Assembly (NCBI RefSeq): GCF_007997015.1
Contig: NZ_VOSM01000003.1
Location: forward strand, 496,001-560,000
Direction: 5' to 3'
Source: Lujinxingia vulgaris
Lineage (GTDB): Bacteria > Myxococcota_A > Bradymonadia > Bradymonadales > Bradymonadaceae
DNA: 64,000 bases
In this document: one piece after another, positions 30,578 through 40,364 of the stretch
Layout of the letters: every line of letters starts with the position of its first letter
How positions within the stretch are numbered: the stretch's first letter is position 1
Position numbers and translations under genes: made by a program
The notes under the pieces: generated by a model
What the model was told of the DNA's origin: nothing
Seen by the model: only the letters and a program-made list of their open reading frames with translations
Databases searched by the model: none

Positions 30578-31927
30578 TTACGCGCGACGCACAAATCGGA
30601 GCGGCACCTCCCCCTTCGGTCGAAGGGTCACCGAGGGGTCAAGCTCCACCGCCGACTCCGAAAGATCTTCGACGCGATACTCGCCAAGGATCGTCGCGAG
30701 CACGAGAACAAGCTCCATCATCGCAAAATGATTGCCGATACAGACCCGCGGCCCGCCGCCGAAGGGGAAGTACGCAAAGCGCGGCAGGCGCTTCTCCAGC
30801 CCGTCGAGCCAGCGCGAGGGCGCAAAACGCAGAGGATCTTCAAAAAACCGCTCGTTTCGATGCACCACAAAGGTGGGAATGATGACCTGGTCGCCCTTCT
30901 CGACGCGCCAGGGCCCGACCTCGACGTCGACGAGCGCCTCGCGCCCCACGATCCAGGCCGGCGGGTAGAGACGCAGCGCCTCCTGAGCGACGGCTTTAAG
31001 GTAGGGCAGATCGTTGGCAGCGTTGGCGCCGAGATCGCCGCCCCGAAGATCGAGCTCATCGTGAACGCGTTGTTGCGCGCCCGGGTGGTTGGCCAGGAGG
31101 TAGAGCGCGTACGTGATCGCCAGCGCGGTGGTCTCGTGGCCTGCCAGAAAGATCGTGAGCGCCTCGTCGCGAAGCTGGCGATCGCTCATGGCGTGGCCCT
31201 CATCGTCGCGCGCCTGAATCAAGCGCAACAAGAGATCATCGCCCGGACTCTGGTCGCGCTGACGCTCGCGGATCAACTCTCCGATGACGTCATCCAGCGT
31301 CTCCACCGCCCGGTTGTGCACCGGCTGCAGCGGCGGATCGACATAATCTTTGATGAAACGCCACATCGTATGAACGCGCTCATGAAACGCGTCCATGCCG
31401 TCTTCAATCGCCCGGCCGATGCGGTCGATCTCGTGGGCCATCTCCAGGTTGAAGAGGGTCTTGACCACAATACGCAGCGTCAACTCCATGCTGTCGTGAT
31501 GAAACGCGCGGTCGCTTTGTTCGCCCCACTCTGCCGTCATGGCGCGGGTGAAACGCACCATCGCCTCGGCATAGGCCTGAATATGGCGCCGCTGCAGCGT
31601 GGGCGCAGCGAGTTTGCGTTGCCGGCGCCATAGCTCGCCCTCGCTGGTGAGCAAACCCTGGCCGACCAGATCGTCGAGCTCGTGGGTGATCTTATCTTTC
31701 ACAAACTCGCCGGCCTTGCGCAGCATCACCTCCTCGATGAGCTGCGGGTCGCCGAACTGCCACATCGTGCTGCCGGCGAATCGAAAACGCGAGACGTCGC
31801 CAAAGCGCGCCTGCAAGCCTTCGATCATCGGGATCGGCCCGCGGGCGAAGTCCCGCAAGGTCATGGCCATCGTCAGCCCGCTGGGGCCGGGAACCTCAGG
31901 GCCGGGGCTATCGGGAGGAGAGGACAT
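30578..31927 (-). CDS. Cytochrome P450
   Basis: 449 residues. Signature elements: I-helix oxygen-activation motif AGHETT (262-267), K-helix EALRL (316-320), and the haem loop FPFGGGPRVCIGN with the thiolate ligand Cys396. There is no N-terminal membrane anchor, so it is a soluble, class I-type bacterial enzyme needing separate ferredoxin and reductase, none of which is encoded nearby. The overall pattern is closest to CYP102/CYP110-like fatty-acid or terpene hydroxylases, but substrate cannot be read from sequence. AGGA precedes ATG 31927. It is transcribed away from the asparagine-synthetase-like/RiPP pair and could be a tailoring enzyme of that locus, or unrelated. Confidence 0.92.
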   Translation of the reverse strand: MSSPPDSPGPEVPGPSGLTMAMTLRDFARGPIPMIEGLQARFGDVSRFRFAGSTMWQFGDPQLIEEVMLRKAGEFVKDKITHELDDLVGQGLLTSEGELWRRQRKLAAPTLQRRHIQAYAEAMVRFTRAMTAEWGEQSDRAFHHDSMELTLRIVVKTLFNLEMAHEIDRIGRAIEDGMDAFHERVHTMWRFIKDYVDPPLQPVHNRAVETLDDVIGELIRERQRDQSPGDDLLLRLIQARDDEGHAMSDRQLRDEALTIFLAGHETTALAITYALYLLANHPGAQQRVHDELDLRGGDLGANAANDLPYLKAVAQEALRLYPPAWIVGREALVDVEVGPWRVEKGDQVIIPTFVVHRNERFFEDPLRFAPSRWLDGLEKRLPRFAYFPFGGGPRVCIGNHFAMMELVLVLATILGEYRVEDLSESAVELDPSVTLRPKGEVPLRFVRRA

Positions 31928-32036
31928 GGCAACATCCTGTCTGCAGCGCGAGCATCACAGGCCCACGGAAAGGTGATCAAAACGTGGGTCAAGATTCGCA
32001 CAGCACTCGCTCCGGTCAAGCCCCGCCCCGGTCTAT

Positions 32037-32240
32037 TCAACGCGCTCGAAACATCGCCTCGACCGAGGCCCGCTCTCCATCAGCAGCGCCCGTCGCGCTC
32101 TGCGCAGGCGGCTGCGACACAGCGCTCGCCGGCGCGGGTGCCGGCCATAACGACAGGGCCAGGGCCCCGATCAAAAAGATCATCAACCCCAGCGCGGCCA
32201 GCTGTGGCTGCGGCTGAAGCGCCGTCTTCTCCCCCTGCAT
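32037..32240 (-). CDS. Small single-pass membrane protein, hypothetical
   Basis: 67 residues from ATG 32240, preceded by GGAG at eight bases; longer in-frame starts exist but lack a site. A hydrophobic helix (about 15-35, LAALGLMIFLIGALALSL) is followed by a Pro/Ala-rich tail. It lies 109 bases upstream of the P450 gene on the same strand and diverges from the asparagine-synthetase-like gene. No family is recognised; its reality rests on start site, frame and membrane segment only. Confidence 0.45.
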   Translation of the reverse strand: MQGEKTALQPQPQLAALGLMIFLIGALALSLWPAPAPASAVSQPPAQSATGAADGERASVEAMFRAR

Positions 32241-32248
32241 ACACGCTC

Positions 32249-32260
32249 CGTGTGCACACG
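32249..32260. promoter_or_regulatory. Perfect 12-bp palindrome in the divergent intergenic region
   Basis: CGTGTGCACACG is an uninterrupted palindrome eight bases upstream of the small membrane-protein start and about 100 bases upstream of the divergent synthetase-like gene. Position and symmetry suit an operator, but no regulator gene is adjacent and one palindrome of this size in GC-rich DNA is weak evidence. Confidence 0.3.
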
Positions 32261-32363
32261 TGTTGACGCCGGACATCGAGTGGTCCGCGTCGCCCGCATG
32301 AAGATGTCATCCCTGAGACTACCTTTAAACGTAATCACGACACCGCCCACCACGGAGCCAGCT

Positions 32364-34085
32364 TTGACAGACCTTTATCTCGGCCCGGGCTGCCGCGCTG
32401 CACTCCCCGGTGACGCCGAAGCGATCGCCACCGGAATCTGGATGCGCCCCTCCCCGCTCTGGGAGCATCGGCTGGTGGTCGCCGGCTGCTGGCGCGCGCT
32501 GGTTATCGGTGAGCCCGGGGCGATGTCGGCCGACTGGGAAGGGCTTCTCGACGCTTATGGACGCGGTGAGGGACTGGCGCTGAGCCGAATCCCCGGGGTG
32601 CACAGCGGGATCTTCTGGCGAGAGGGCCACAGCGCGCAGGGCTGGTGGCGCGATCGCTTCGGACGCATACCCTGGCAACACCGCTGCGCGCCGGACTTTG
32701 CCGCCAGCACCGATCCCGACCTCATGAGCGTGCTGAGCGGCGCCGACGGCTTGAATCTTTTGCGGATCGGCGACTTTCTGGCCGGCGGACAGGCCAACGA
32801 CCGCGCCGACTTTGCGCTGAACGTGGAGCGATTGCGCCCCGGAGAAGTCGCGTATCTCGGGGCCCACACCACCCTCACCTTGCAAAGCTGGTGGCGTGCG
32901 CGCCCGGGCGTAGGGTCCACATCCCGGCCGACGCCGCAGCGCCGCGCCGAGGTGGCCCACAGGCTGCGCGCGCACCTGGAGCGCGGTGCGCTCGCGCTGG
33001 ATGAGCCGGGCAGCTGGCTTGCGCTCAGCGGTGGGCTGGACTCGGCCACGCTCCTGGGGTTGAGCCCCCATCCGGCAAAGACCCGCACGCTGACGCTGGA
33101 CCTTGATCCTGGCGAGCGCCGGCGCGCCCGGGCGCTGGCCGAGGCGATGGGTGCGCGCTGGGAGCCCCTGCCCATTGAGACCCGCTGGCCTCTTCGACTT
33201 CCGGCCCAACACCTGAGCGCGGCCGGCTGGGGGCCGCATGCCCACCCCGACCTCGGGTGGTTCTCCGATGCCCTCTCTCAGCTTCGATCCCGGCTCAACG
33301 AACCCCTCCTGACCCTGGTCACAGGTCACGGCGCCGACGACGCCCTGTGGATCCCGCCCCGGGTCTGGCTCGACGATCGCTTTGAGCACCTTGCGCCGCG
33401 CGATCTTCTGGCCGCGGCCCGCCACCTGGGGCTGAGTCGCTTGAGCGCCCCCGCGCTCGGCGCCGCGCTGCAACGCCTGGGCCTGCGTGCGGCCCGCGAG
33501 CACCTGCGGCCGGCCCCCGCCCCGACGCCCCCCTGGCTTCTGTGCCCGCCATACGCCTCGCCAGCCGGCATTGAGCCCGCCTCCAGGCGCTTTGCGCGCT
33601 TTCGCGCCGCGCGCCAGCACACCTGGAACTGGGAGCTGATCATGCGCAGCCTGGCCCGCATCGCCCGTCAGGCCAACCTGCGCCTTCTGACTCCTTTCCT
33701 TGATGCCGAGGTCTGGGACTTATCTTTAGAACTATCCCCTGCCGAGCTGGTTGAGGGGGGACGCCAGAAAGCGCCGCTGCGTCGCCTCGGTCGGCACTTA
33801 CCCTCGGAGGTCAGGCGGCGTCCAAAGCTCGGAAGTTTCGACGCGCTCGTCGAGCGCGGGCTGGCCGATAAGGAGCTCAACCGCGCGCTGCGTCTGATGA
33901 CCCACTCGCAGCTCGCCAGACACCGAGTGATCCATGAAGCCATCTTCCAGAAAGCCCTTGCCGACTACCTGGCGCGCCCCCTCTCAGGACCACCCTGGCG
34001 CGGCTCCTGGGAGATCTGGCGAACCCTTGCAGCCGAACTCTGGCTCCAGAACCAGAGCCGGTGGGCCGCAGCCGATGTCACCTGA
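32364..34085 (+). CDS. Asparagine synthetase-like ATPase, candidate lasso-peptide cyclase
   Basis: 573 residues if translation starts at TTG 32364, which has GGAG six bases upstream; ATG 32298 or 32304 are alternatives without ribosome sites. The C-terminal half is an AsnB-type synthetase: PP-loop SGGLDS (222-227), GHGADDALW near 321, and a helical end with LLTPFLDAEVW and QKAPLRRL. The N-terminal half retains traces of the glutaminase fold (WWRDRFGRIPW, FAASTDPDLMSVL, NVERLRPGEVAYL) but has no catalytic Cys at the start, so it cannot use glutamine. That is known for lasso-peptide macrolactam synthetases (McjC type), which adenylate an Asp/Glu side chain. A precursor-like ORF begins 22 bases downstream. 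True asparagine synthesis is the less likely alternative. Confidence 0.78.
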   Translation: MTDLYLGPGCRAALPGDAEAIATGIWMRPSPLWEHRLVVAGCWRALVIGEPGAMSADWEGLLDAYGRGEGLALSRIPGVHSGIFWREGHSAQGWWRDRFGRIPWQHRCAPDFAASTDPDLMSVLSGADGLNLLRIGDFLAGGQANDRADFALNVERLRPGEVAYLGAHTTLTLQSWWRARPGVGSTSRPTPQRRAEVAHRLRAHLERGALALDEPGSWLALSGGLDSATLLGLSPHPAKTRTLTLDLDPGERRRARALAEAMGARWEPLPIETRWPLRLPAQHLSAAGWGPHAHPDLGWFSDALSQLRSRLNEPLLTLVTGHGADDALWIPPRVWLDDRFEHLAPRDLLAAARHLGLSRLSAPALGAALQRLGLRAAREHLRPAPAPTPPWLLCPPYASPAGIEPASRRFARFRAARQHTWNWELIMRSLARIARQANLRLLTPFLDAEVWDLSLELSPAELVEGGRQKAPLRRLGRHLPSEVRRRPKLGSFDALVERGLADKELNRALRLMTHSQLARHRVIHEAIFQKALADYLARPLSGPPWRGSWEIWRTLAAELWLQNQSRWAAADVT

Positions 34086-34107
34086 TGCTTCTCTGTTGGA
34101 GGTTCCT

Positions 34108-34305
34108 ATGTGTACGCCGCAACCTGGCCATCGCTTCGATCGCCGTGCGCCCTCAACACCGCGCACCGACGCCACCTGCGCCTCAACCTATCAGCCCCCG
34201 CGTGTCGAGCCCCTGGGCTCACTCAAAGCCTTGATTCGGGGCGCAACCTCCAAAGGTGTCGATGCCACCGGCGGGGTCGATCTGGACATGCCTTACCCGG
34301 GCTGA
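34108..34305 (+). CDS. Candidate lasso-type RiPP precursor peptide (65 residues)
   Basis: GGAGG at 34098-34102 lies five bases before ATG 34108. The product has a leader with Y28-QPP-RVEPLG37-SLKAL-I43-R-G45. This superimposes on the lasso leader pattern Y-x2-P-x-L-x3-G-x5-T-x-G with V33 for Leu and I43 for the usual penultimate Thr. Cleavage before G45 would give a 21-residue core starting GATSKGVD, in which Gly1 and Asp8 could form the classical eight-residue macrolactam ring, with tail ATGGVDLDMPYPG. A core starting at Gly50 with a nine-residue ring to Asp58 is a second option. The upstream neighbour is a synthetase lacking a glutaminase Cys. No leader peptidase or recognition-element gene is in the window. 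Confidence 0.6.
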   Translation: MCTPQPGHRFDRRAPSTPRTDATCASTYQPPRVEPLGSLKALIRGATSKGVDATGGVDLDMPYPG

Positions 34306-34314
34306 TGACAGCGC

Positions 34315-36120
34315 TCATTCAACAGCAGGCCAGCCCACCACGGGCAGCTCGCGAAGCGGGGAGCTGTAAAACTCCAGCAGCTCCCCCTTTCGTTTGCCAA
34401 AGACCCGCAGGTAGCGCTCGGTCTCTTCGCTGTTGAGCTCCGCCATCAACGCCCGCAGGTAGCGCCGTGTGTCCTGCACATGATCCGGTGCGACCAGAAA
34501 GGTGCAGTCGCTGGAGACCACCGCGCCGCTTAAGTCCAGCGCAAAGCAGGGATGTTTTGCGCGTCGCGGCACCACCAACTTCGGCGTGCGCATCGCCCGC
34601 GCATCGCGCGGCCAGTGCAGCCGATACCAGGGCATCTTTCCCAAACGCACCTCGCGTCGCGCCTCAAGGATAGGCCGGTAAGGCCCCAACACCGCCTCAA
34701 CCGCCGGAAGATGCGCCGCGTCGACCTCCCCATCGAGGTAGAGCATCCAGGCGTGCGCCACCTCGGTCTCATAGGTCCGCCCCGCCTCCAACCTCCCGGA
34801 TCGCAGCACCGGCCGCACATAGGGCAAAAGCGGCTCCCACCGCTCGGGAGGATGCGCGCTCTCACTTAAAAAGATCGGCGCGCCCACCTCCCAGCCATAC
34901 TCACCTCCAAAGTTGCGCTCGTGACGCCGCGTCACCCGATCCGCACCGCTGACAACCCCCTGAAAATCACGCACCAGCTCACCGAGGGGCCGCCCCTGGC
35001 GTTTTCGGCGAGCGCCCCACCCCAGCACCTTCGCGTCGGCGCGCGGGCTCCAGCGAGCCTCACCGAGGCTCTGGGGCTGTACCTTTTGCCAGCCTGCAGA
35101 CGCATCGCCCTGGGTACCGTCCAAAATAACCTCCGCACGCCAGCGTGGCTCGCGCAGCGCCTCACCACGGCGAAACGCGCTGAGCAGCACCTCCTGACCC
35201 GGCGTCGCATCAAAGACGCCCCGGGCCTCGCACCACGCAAAACGCTCCATCGCCCCGCGCTTTAGCAACCAGGCACGCAGCCGGCACGCGCCGTCGGCCC
35301 GAAGCCAGTGCGGCGGCGTCAGCCAGGCGGCCTGCCCGGCGGGTGCCAGCATCTCCACCGAGCGCGCCAGGAAGTAATAGAGAAGATCGGCGCGCGTGCC
35401 GCGCACATCTTCAAATCGCGGATGCGCGCGCAGCACCGCGGCAAGCGCCTCCCCGTGCCCTTTCTCCGGGACGTAGGGCGGGTTCATCACCACCGCAGCC
35501 ACGCGCCCATCCAGTGCATCGGGCAAAGGGGCCAGGCCATCACCCACAACGATGCGCACCCCGGCATGTTCGCGCCCGCGGCGCGCGTCCAGAAGTCGCA
35601 ATGCGGCGACCATCGCCAGCAGCGGATCACGCTCCACCCCTACCAGCGCCCGCCGGGGCCAGCGCCTGTCGGCGGCCAGCAATAAGGCGCCGGCGCCACA
35701 GGCCGGATCGACGATCGGCCCGGGCGTCGCAAGATCATCCAGCAGTCCCACCAGGCGCTGCGCCACCGCATCCGGCGTAAAATGAACGCCATGGGCCCGC
35801 CGCGCCTCATCGCTGAGATACCCGTCCCACGCCCCACCTTTCTCCCGATCTTGAACCTCCCCTTTACGCCCCTCGGCCGCCGCCCCCATCACCGCGCCAA
35901 TCATCGACGCTACGTCTCCCTCCACCACATCGGCGATCGCCTCCCCAACCTCTTCCAGCGCGCAGCCCCACCGTGCCGCCGCATCACGCACCGCCGAGGC
36001 CAGCGCCGCACACAGCAACTCAGACCCCAACCGGGCCCCCAACCCCTCGACTTTTTTCTCCCCTTTCACGGCTCTTCCTTGCCTCGACACTCTTCCCTTT
36101 CCTATGCTGCTAGAGAGCAT
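34315..36120 (-). CDS. Solitary N6-adenine DNA methyltransferase (TaqI/Eco57I type)
   Basis: Up to 601 residues; GTG codons at 36090 and 36069, each with a purine-rich site, are alternative starts. The methyltransferase core begins at GVHFTPDAVAQRLV (111-124), with SAM motif DPACGAG (138-144) and catalytic NPPY (213-216). The C-terminal half contains the TaqI-like target-recognition region. The N-terminal ~100 residues are helical with no nuclease motif (no PD-ExK visible), and no restriction gene is adjacent. It thus appears to be an orphan methyltransferase, or a type IIG enzyme that lost its nuclease. Its stop is nine bases from that of the RiPP precursor, convergent. Confidence 0.82.
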   Translation of the reverse strand: MLSSSIGKGRVSRQGRAVKGEKKVEGLGARLGSELLCAALASAVRDAAARWGCALEEVGEAIADVVEGDVASMIGAVMGAAAEGRKGEVQDREKGGAWDGYLSDEARRAHGVHFTPDAVAQRLVGLLDDLATPGPIVDPACGAGALLLAADRRWPRRALVGVERDPLLAMVAALRLLDARRGREHAGVRIVVGDGLAPLPDALDGRVAAVVMNPPYVPEKGHGEALAAVLRAHPRFEDVRGTRADLLYYFLARSVEMLAPAGQAAWLTPPHWLRADGACRLRAWLLKRGAMERFAWCEARGVFDATPGQEVLLSAFRRGEALREPRWRAEVILDGTQGDASAGWQKVQPQSLGEARWSPRADAKVLGWGARRKRQGRPLGELVRDFQGVVSGADRVTRRHERNFGGEYGWEVGAPIFLSESAHPPERWEPLLPYVRPVLRSGRLEAGRTYETEVAHAWMLYLDGEVDAAHLPAVEAVLGPYRPILEARREVRLGKMPWYRLHWPRDARAMRTPKLVVPRRAKHPCFALDLSGAVVSSDCTFLVAPDHVQDTRRYLRALMAELNSEETERYLRVFGKRKGELLEFYSSPLRELPVVGWPAVE

Positions 36121-36189
36121 GTTAACGGCATTATTGGCAGCTTCGGCCCCTGTGCTCCGGCCTCCCGAACTCCTCCGGCATCACACACT

Positions 36190-37617
<1,428 letters not shown>

Positions 37618-37640
37618 AATTACCAATTACCGCCATTCAA

Positions 37641-37665
37641 TCGCCAGGGCCCCCTGCCCTGGCGA
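37641..37665. terminator. Inverted repeat between convergent kinase and udk genes
   Basis: A perfect 10-bp stem (TCGCCAGGGC 37641-37650, GCCCTGGCGA 37656-37665) with a five-base loop, placed midway between two convergent stops. Neither side has a T run, so it would be a weak or factor-assisted bidirectional terminator. Confidence 0.5.
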
Positions 37666-37672
37666 CCCTCCT

Positions 37673-38326
37673 TCAGATCAAATCGAGCTGATTGCGCACC
37701 TTGATATGCGTCAGCCTCGAGGTGATGTCGGCTACCACCATATTGATGGCGATATCATTCTTGCCGCCGCGCGGGATGATCACGTCGGCGTAGCGCTTGC
37801 TCGGCTCCACAAAGCTGTAATGCATCGGGCGCACCGTGCGCTGGTACTGCGAGATCACCGACTCCAGGGTGCGACCGCGCTCGGCCACATCGCGCTCCAG
37901 ACGACGGATAAAGCGAATATCATCGTCGGCGTCGACAAAGATCTTCACCTCCAGAAGATCGCGCACCCGCGCATCGGCGAGCACCAGGATGCCCTCGACG
38001 ATCACGATGGGTGCCGGCTCCACCTCCACCACCTCGGAGGTGCGGACCGACTCGGCAAAGCTGTACACGGGCTTTTTGACCGCCCGGCCCGCCGAAAGAT
38101 CCTGCAAATGCTGAATGAAGAGCTCTGTGTCAAACGCGTCGGGGTGGTCGAAGTTGAACTTGCGACGCTCCTCTTTGGGCATCTCGCTCAAGTCGCGGTA
38201 ATACGAGTCCATATCCAGGCAGATCACGTCCTCGTCGAACGCCTCCAGAATACGGCGCACCACCGTGGTCTTTCCCGAACCGGTGCCCCCGGCAATTCCG
38301 ACTAAAATAGGACTTGTACTGCTCAC
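37673..38326 (-). CDS. udk: Uridine kinase
   Basis: 217 residues from GTG 38326, which has GAGGT at good spacing; the frame continues 15 codons upstream but without support. Udk phosphorylates uridine and cytidine in pyrimidine salvage. The P-loop GGTGSGKTT is at 13-21, then the substrate blocks DMDSYYRDLSEMP and FDHPDAFD, the IVEGILVL strand and the R-rich FIRRLERDVAERGR lid typical of the family. Length is standard. It is the last gene of the run starting at prfB, 51 bases after the EPND lipoprotein. Confidence 0.95.
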   Translation of the reverse strand: MSSTSPILVGIAGGTGSGKTTVVRRILEAFDEDVICLDMDSYYRDLSEMPKEERRKFNFDHPDAFDTELFIQHLQDLSAGRAVKKPVYSFAESVRTSEVVEVEPAPIVIVEGILVLADARVRDLLEVKIFVDADDDIRFIRRLERDVAERGRTLESVISQYQRTVRPMHYSFVEPSKRYADVIIPRGGKNDIAINMVVADITSRLTHIKVRNQLDLI

Positions 38327-38377
38327 GCCTGACCTCGTTTGCCGCTTCTCGCGTTGAAGGTGGAGGCGCAAACAGGC

Positions 38378-40306
38378 TCAGGGCCGCTCCACCGTAACCT
38401 CGTAAGGCTCACAGGATGAGCCTCCGCTTGCGCTGACGGCCAGATAGTAGAGCCCATGGGGCAAGTCAATCGCTAACTCCTCATCCGCCCCCGGACCGGC
38501 ACGATTGACCTGGGCGACCCGCGCCCGCTCATCGTCCAGCAGCTCAAAACGCAGGTTGAGCCGGTTGGCCTTCACGCGCACGCGCACCGACTCGGTCTCG
38601 GGCGGCTGCCAGCCGAGTGGATCCGCTGTAGGAGCGGCCGCCCCGGGATCCGCTTCAGCGATCGCACCGGGCTCGGTGGCCTCCGGCGCAACCTGCTGCT
38701 CGCCGGCGGCGTCATCATCGCTGCGCGCACCCTCTTCACGTTTCTCAGCCGGGGCGTCGGCCACCGCCGCGACCTCGGCCGGTCCGACCAGAAACGCGTA
38801 GTAGTCCACGTCGCCCTCGGTCGACACAAAACCCACCCGCGCCGCGGTGGGCACAAGGCGGTCGGCCTCCTCCGGGGCGTCATTCGGCTCGATCTCCAGC
38901 CCCGGGGTCTGCGCCACATTGCGCAGCCGCAGCTCATAGTCGTAGGAGCGGTTGACCAGGCTGAAGTTCGACTCCGCCGCCCGCACTTCCACATCGTAGG
39001 CGCCCGGACCCAGCACGTGGTTGCATACCGTCAGCGACTCGCGGGGCTCTTCGGCCTCCATCGAAAACTCCCGCTCACCGCTCTCCACATCGGGGAGCCA
39101 GCGCAGCGCCAGGCGATGATCTTCTTTAAGGGGGTTGAGGGTGAGCTGCGCCACAACCTCGGGCGCTTCCTTCTCGGGCACCGCCGCCCAGGGATCGGCC
39201 TCAACCTGTGGCGCGTCATCCCCGGCGTCTGGCGAGCTCCCGTCGAGCACGTACTCAACCTCGTCGTGCTCGGGCGCCTCGATCACAAAACGGTAGCGGT
39301 CCACATCCCCGGGGGCGTGCAGGTAGGCGCGGACGACCTCCTCGAAGTCCACGTTCTGCGCGCCCGCGGCGCTGTCATTGGGCTCGCGCTCCACCACAAA
39401 CTCCGGCTCGGGCGGGTGCTCGATCACGCGCAGCCGATAGCCGCGCTGGCGGTCGTAGGCCTCGCCGGCGGTGAGCACAAACCACAGGCCCTGCGCGCCG
39501 CTGGCCAGCGCGATGTTGGGAATGATCGCGGGTCGATCTTCAGCGACCGTCAGCTCCAGGAGCGCCGCCTCCAGCTCGGGCGCCCCGTAGATGCGCAGGG
39601 TTTGGGAAATCCCGGCCACCGAGCTGACCTCGAGCGTGTAGACCTTGCTCGGGTCCAAATCATCGGTCTTCACAAAGAAGATGTCGCGGTCCTGGGGTCG
39701 ATCGTAGACCCCCTGCACCTCGCCAGGCACCGCGAGCGGAGAGGCGATATGAGCAAAATCGTTGGGCTCAACTTCCACCGCGCCCGCACTCAGACGCCGG
39801 CTCACCTCCACGCGGTACTCACCAGCGCTACCGTCGGCGCCGCTCACAAAAAAGCGCCGCCCCTCAGCAGGCACCGAGATCATCGGCACCGTCTCAACCT
39901 CGCCAGGACCGGCCACCTGATAGAGCAGCTCGGGAAAATCCCCCTCCCCCTCCACTTCCACATAGATGGCCGCATCCAGCGCGTCGCCGCTCGGAATCAC
40001 GCTTAAGTCGACCAGCCAGCTCTCCCCCTGCGGGGGCTCAAGCACAAACCAGTCCACGTCTTCCGCGGGCTCAATCGCCCCGTGGATCGGGCGCATATCC
40101 ACGCCCAGCGATAGCGAGGTGGCCTGAGCGATGCTGTCGTTGGGCTCGGTCTCGCGAAGCTCGGTGGTCTGCTGGCGCTCTTCGGCTGCGATCACCCGCT
40201 GGTCTTCGCCCTTGTCCATCAGCGAGCGCACCTTGCTCTCCACATCACAGCCCGACGCGCCCAGCGCCAGACCCAGAATCGTCGCGGTATAGAGGTGCGC
40301 TCGCAT
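38378..40306 (-). CDS. Lipoprotein with four EPND (pre-peptidase C-like) modules
   Basis: 642 residues from ATG 40306 (GAGGA upstream; the ATG three bases earlier is possible). The signal ends in lipobox LGASGC. Four times the chain shows an acidic opening of the form E-x-EPND (around 55, 180, 310 and 470), each followed by a beta domain with a D-V-D-W/Y-F/Y strand, the pattern of bacterial pre-peptidase C-terminal (PPC-like) domains often found on secreted proteins. The last inter-domain region has a long Ala/Glu-rich insertion. No enzymatic motif is seen. It follows skp in the outer-membrane biogenesis block, but whether it assists that process is unknown. Confidence 0.78.
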   Translation of the reverse strand: MRAHLYTATILGLALGASGCDVESKVRSLMDKGEDQRVIAAEERQQTTELRETEPNDSIAQATSLSLGVDMRPIHGAIEPAEDVDWFVLEPPQGESWLVDLSVIPSGDALDAAIYVEVEGEGDFPELLYQVAGPGEVETVPMISVPAEGRRFFVSGADGSAGEYRVEVSRRLSAGAVEVEPNDFAHIASPLAVPGEVQGVYDRPQDRDIFFVKTDDLDPSKVYTLEVSSVAGISQTLRIYGAPELEAALLELTVAEDRPAIIPNIALASGAQGLWFVLTAGEAYDRQRGYRLRVIEHPPEPEFVVEREPNDSAAGAQNVDFEEVVRAYLHAPGDVDRYRFVIEAPEHDEVEYVLDGSSPDAGDDAPQVEADPWAAVPEKEAPEVVAQLTLNPLKEDHRLALRWLPDVESGEREFSMEAEEPRESLTVCNHVLGPGAYDVEVRAAESNFSLVNRSYDYELRLRNVAQTPGLEIEPNDAPEEADRLVPTAARVGFVSTEGDVDYYAFLVGPAEVAAVADAPAEKREEGARSDDDAAGEQQVAPEATEPGAIAEADPGAAAPTADPLGWQPPETESVRVRVKANRLNLRFELLDDERARVAQVNRAGPGADEELAIDLPHGLYYLAVSASGGSSCEPYEVTVERP

Positions 40307-40364
40307 CATCTTCCTCGCTGCCTCACCGGCCGGTTGCTGGCCGGCGAACAGAGCTCGGGCTCAC

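Noticed and set aside
33934-34305. 123-codon version of the RiPP precursor starting inside the synthetase gene
   Set aside because: The upstream part overlaps coding sequence of the synthetase in another frame, and the strong GGAGG site fits only ATG 34108.
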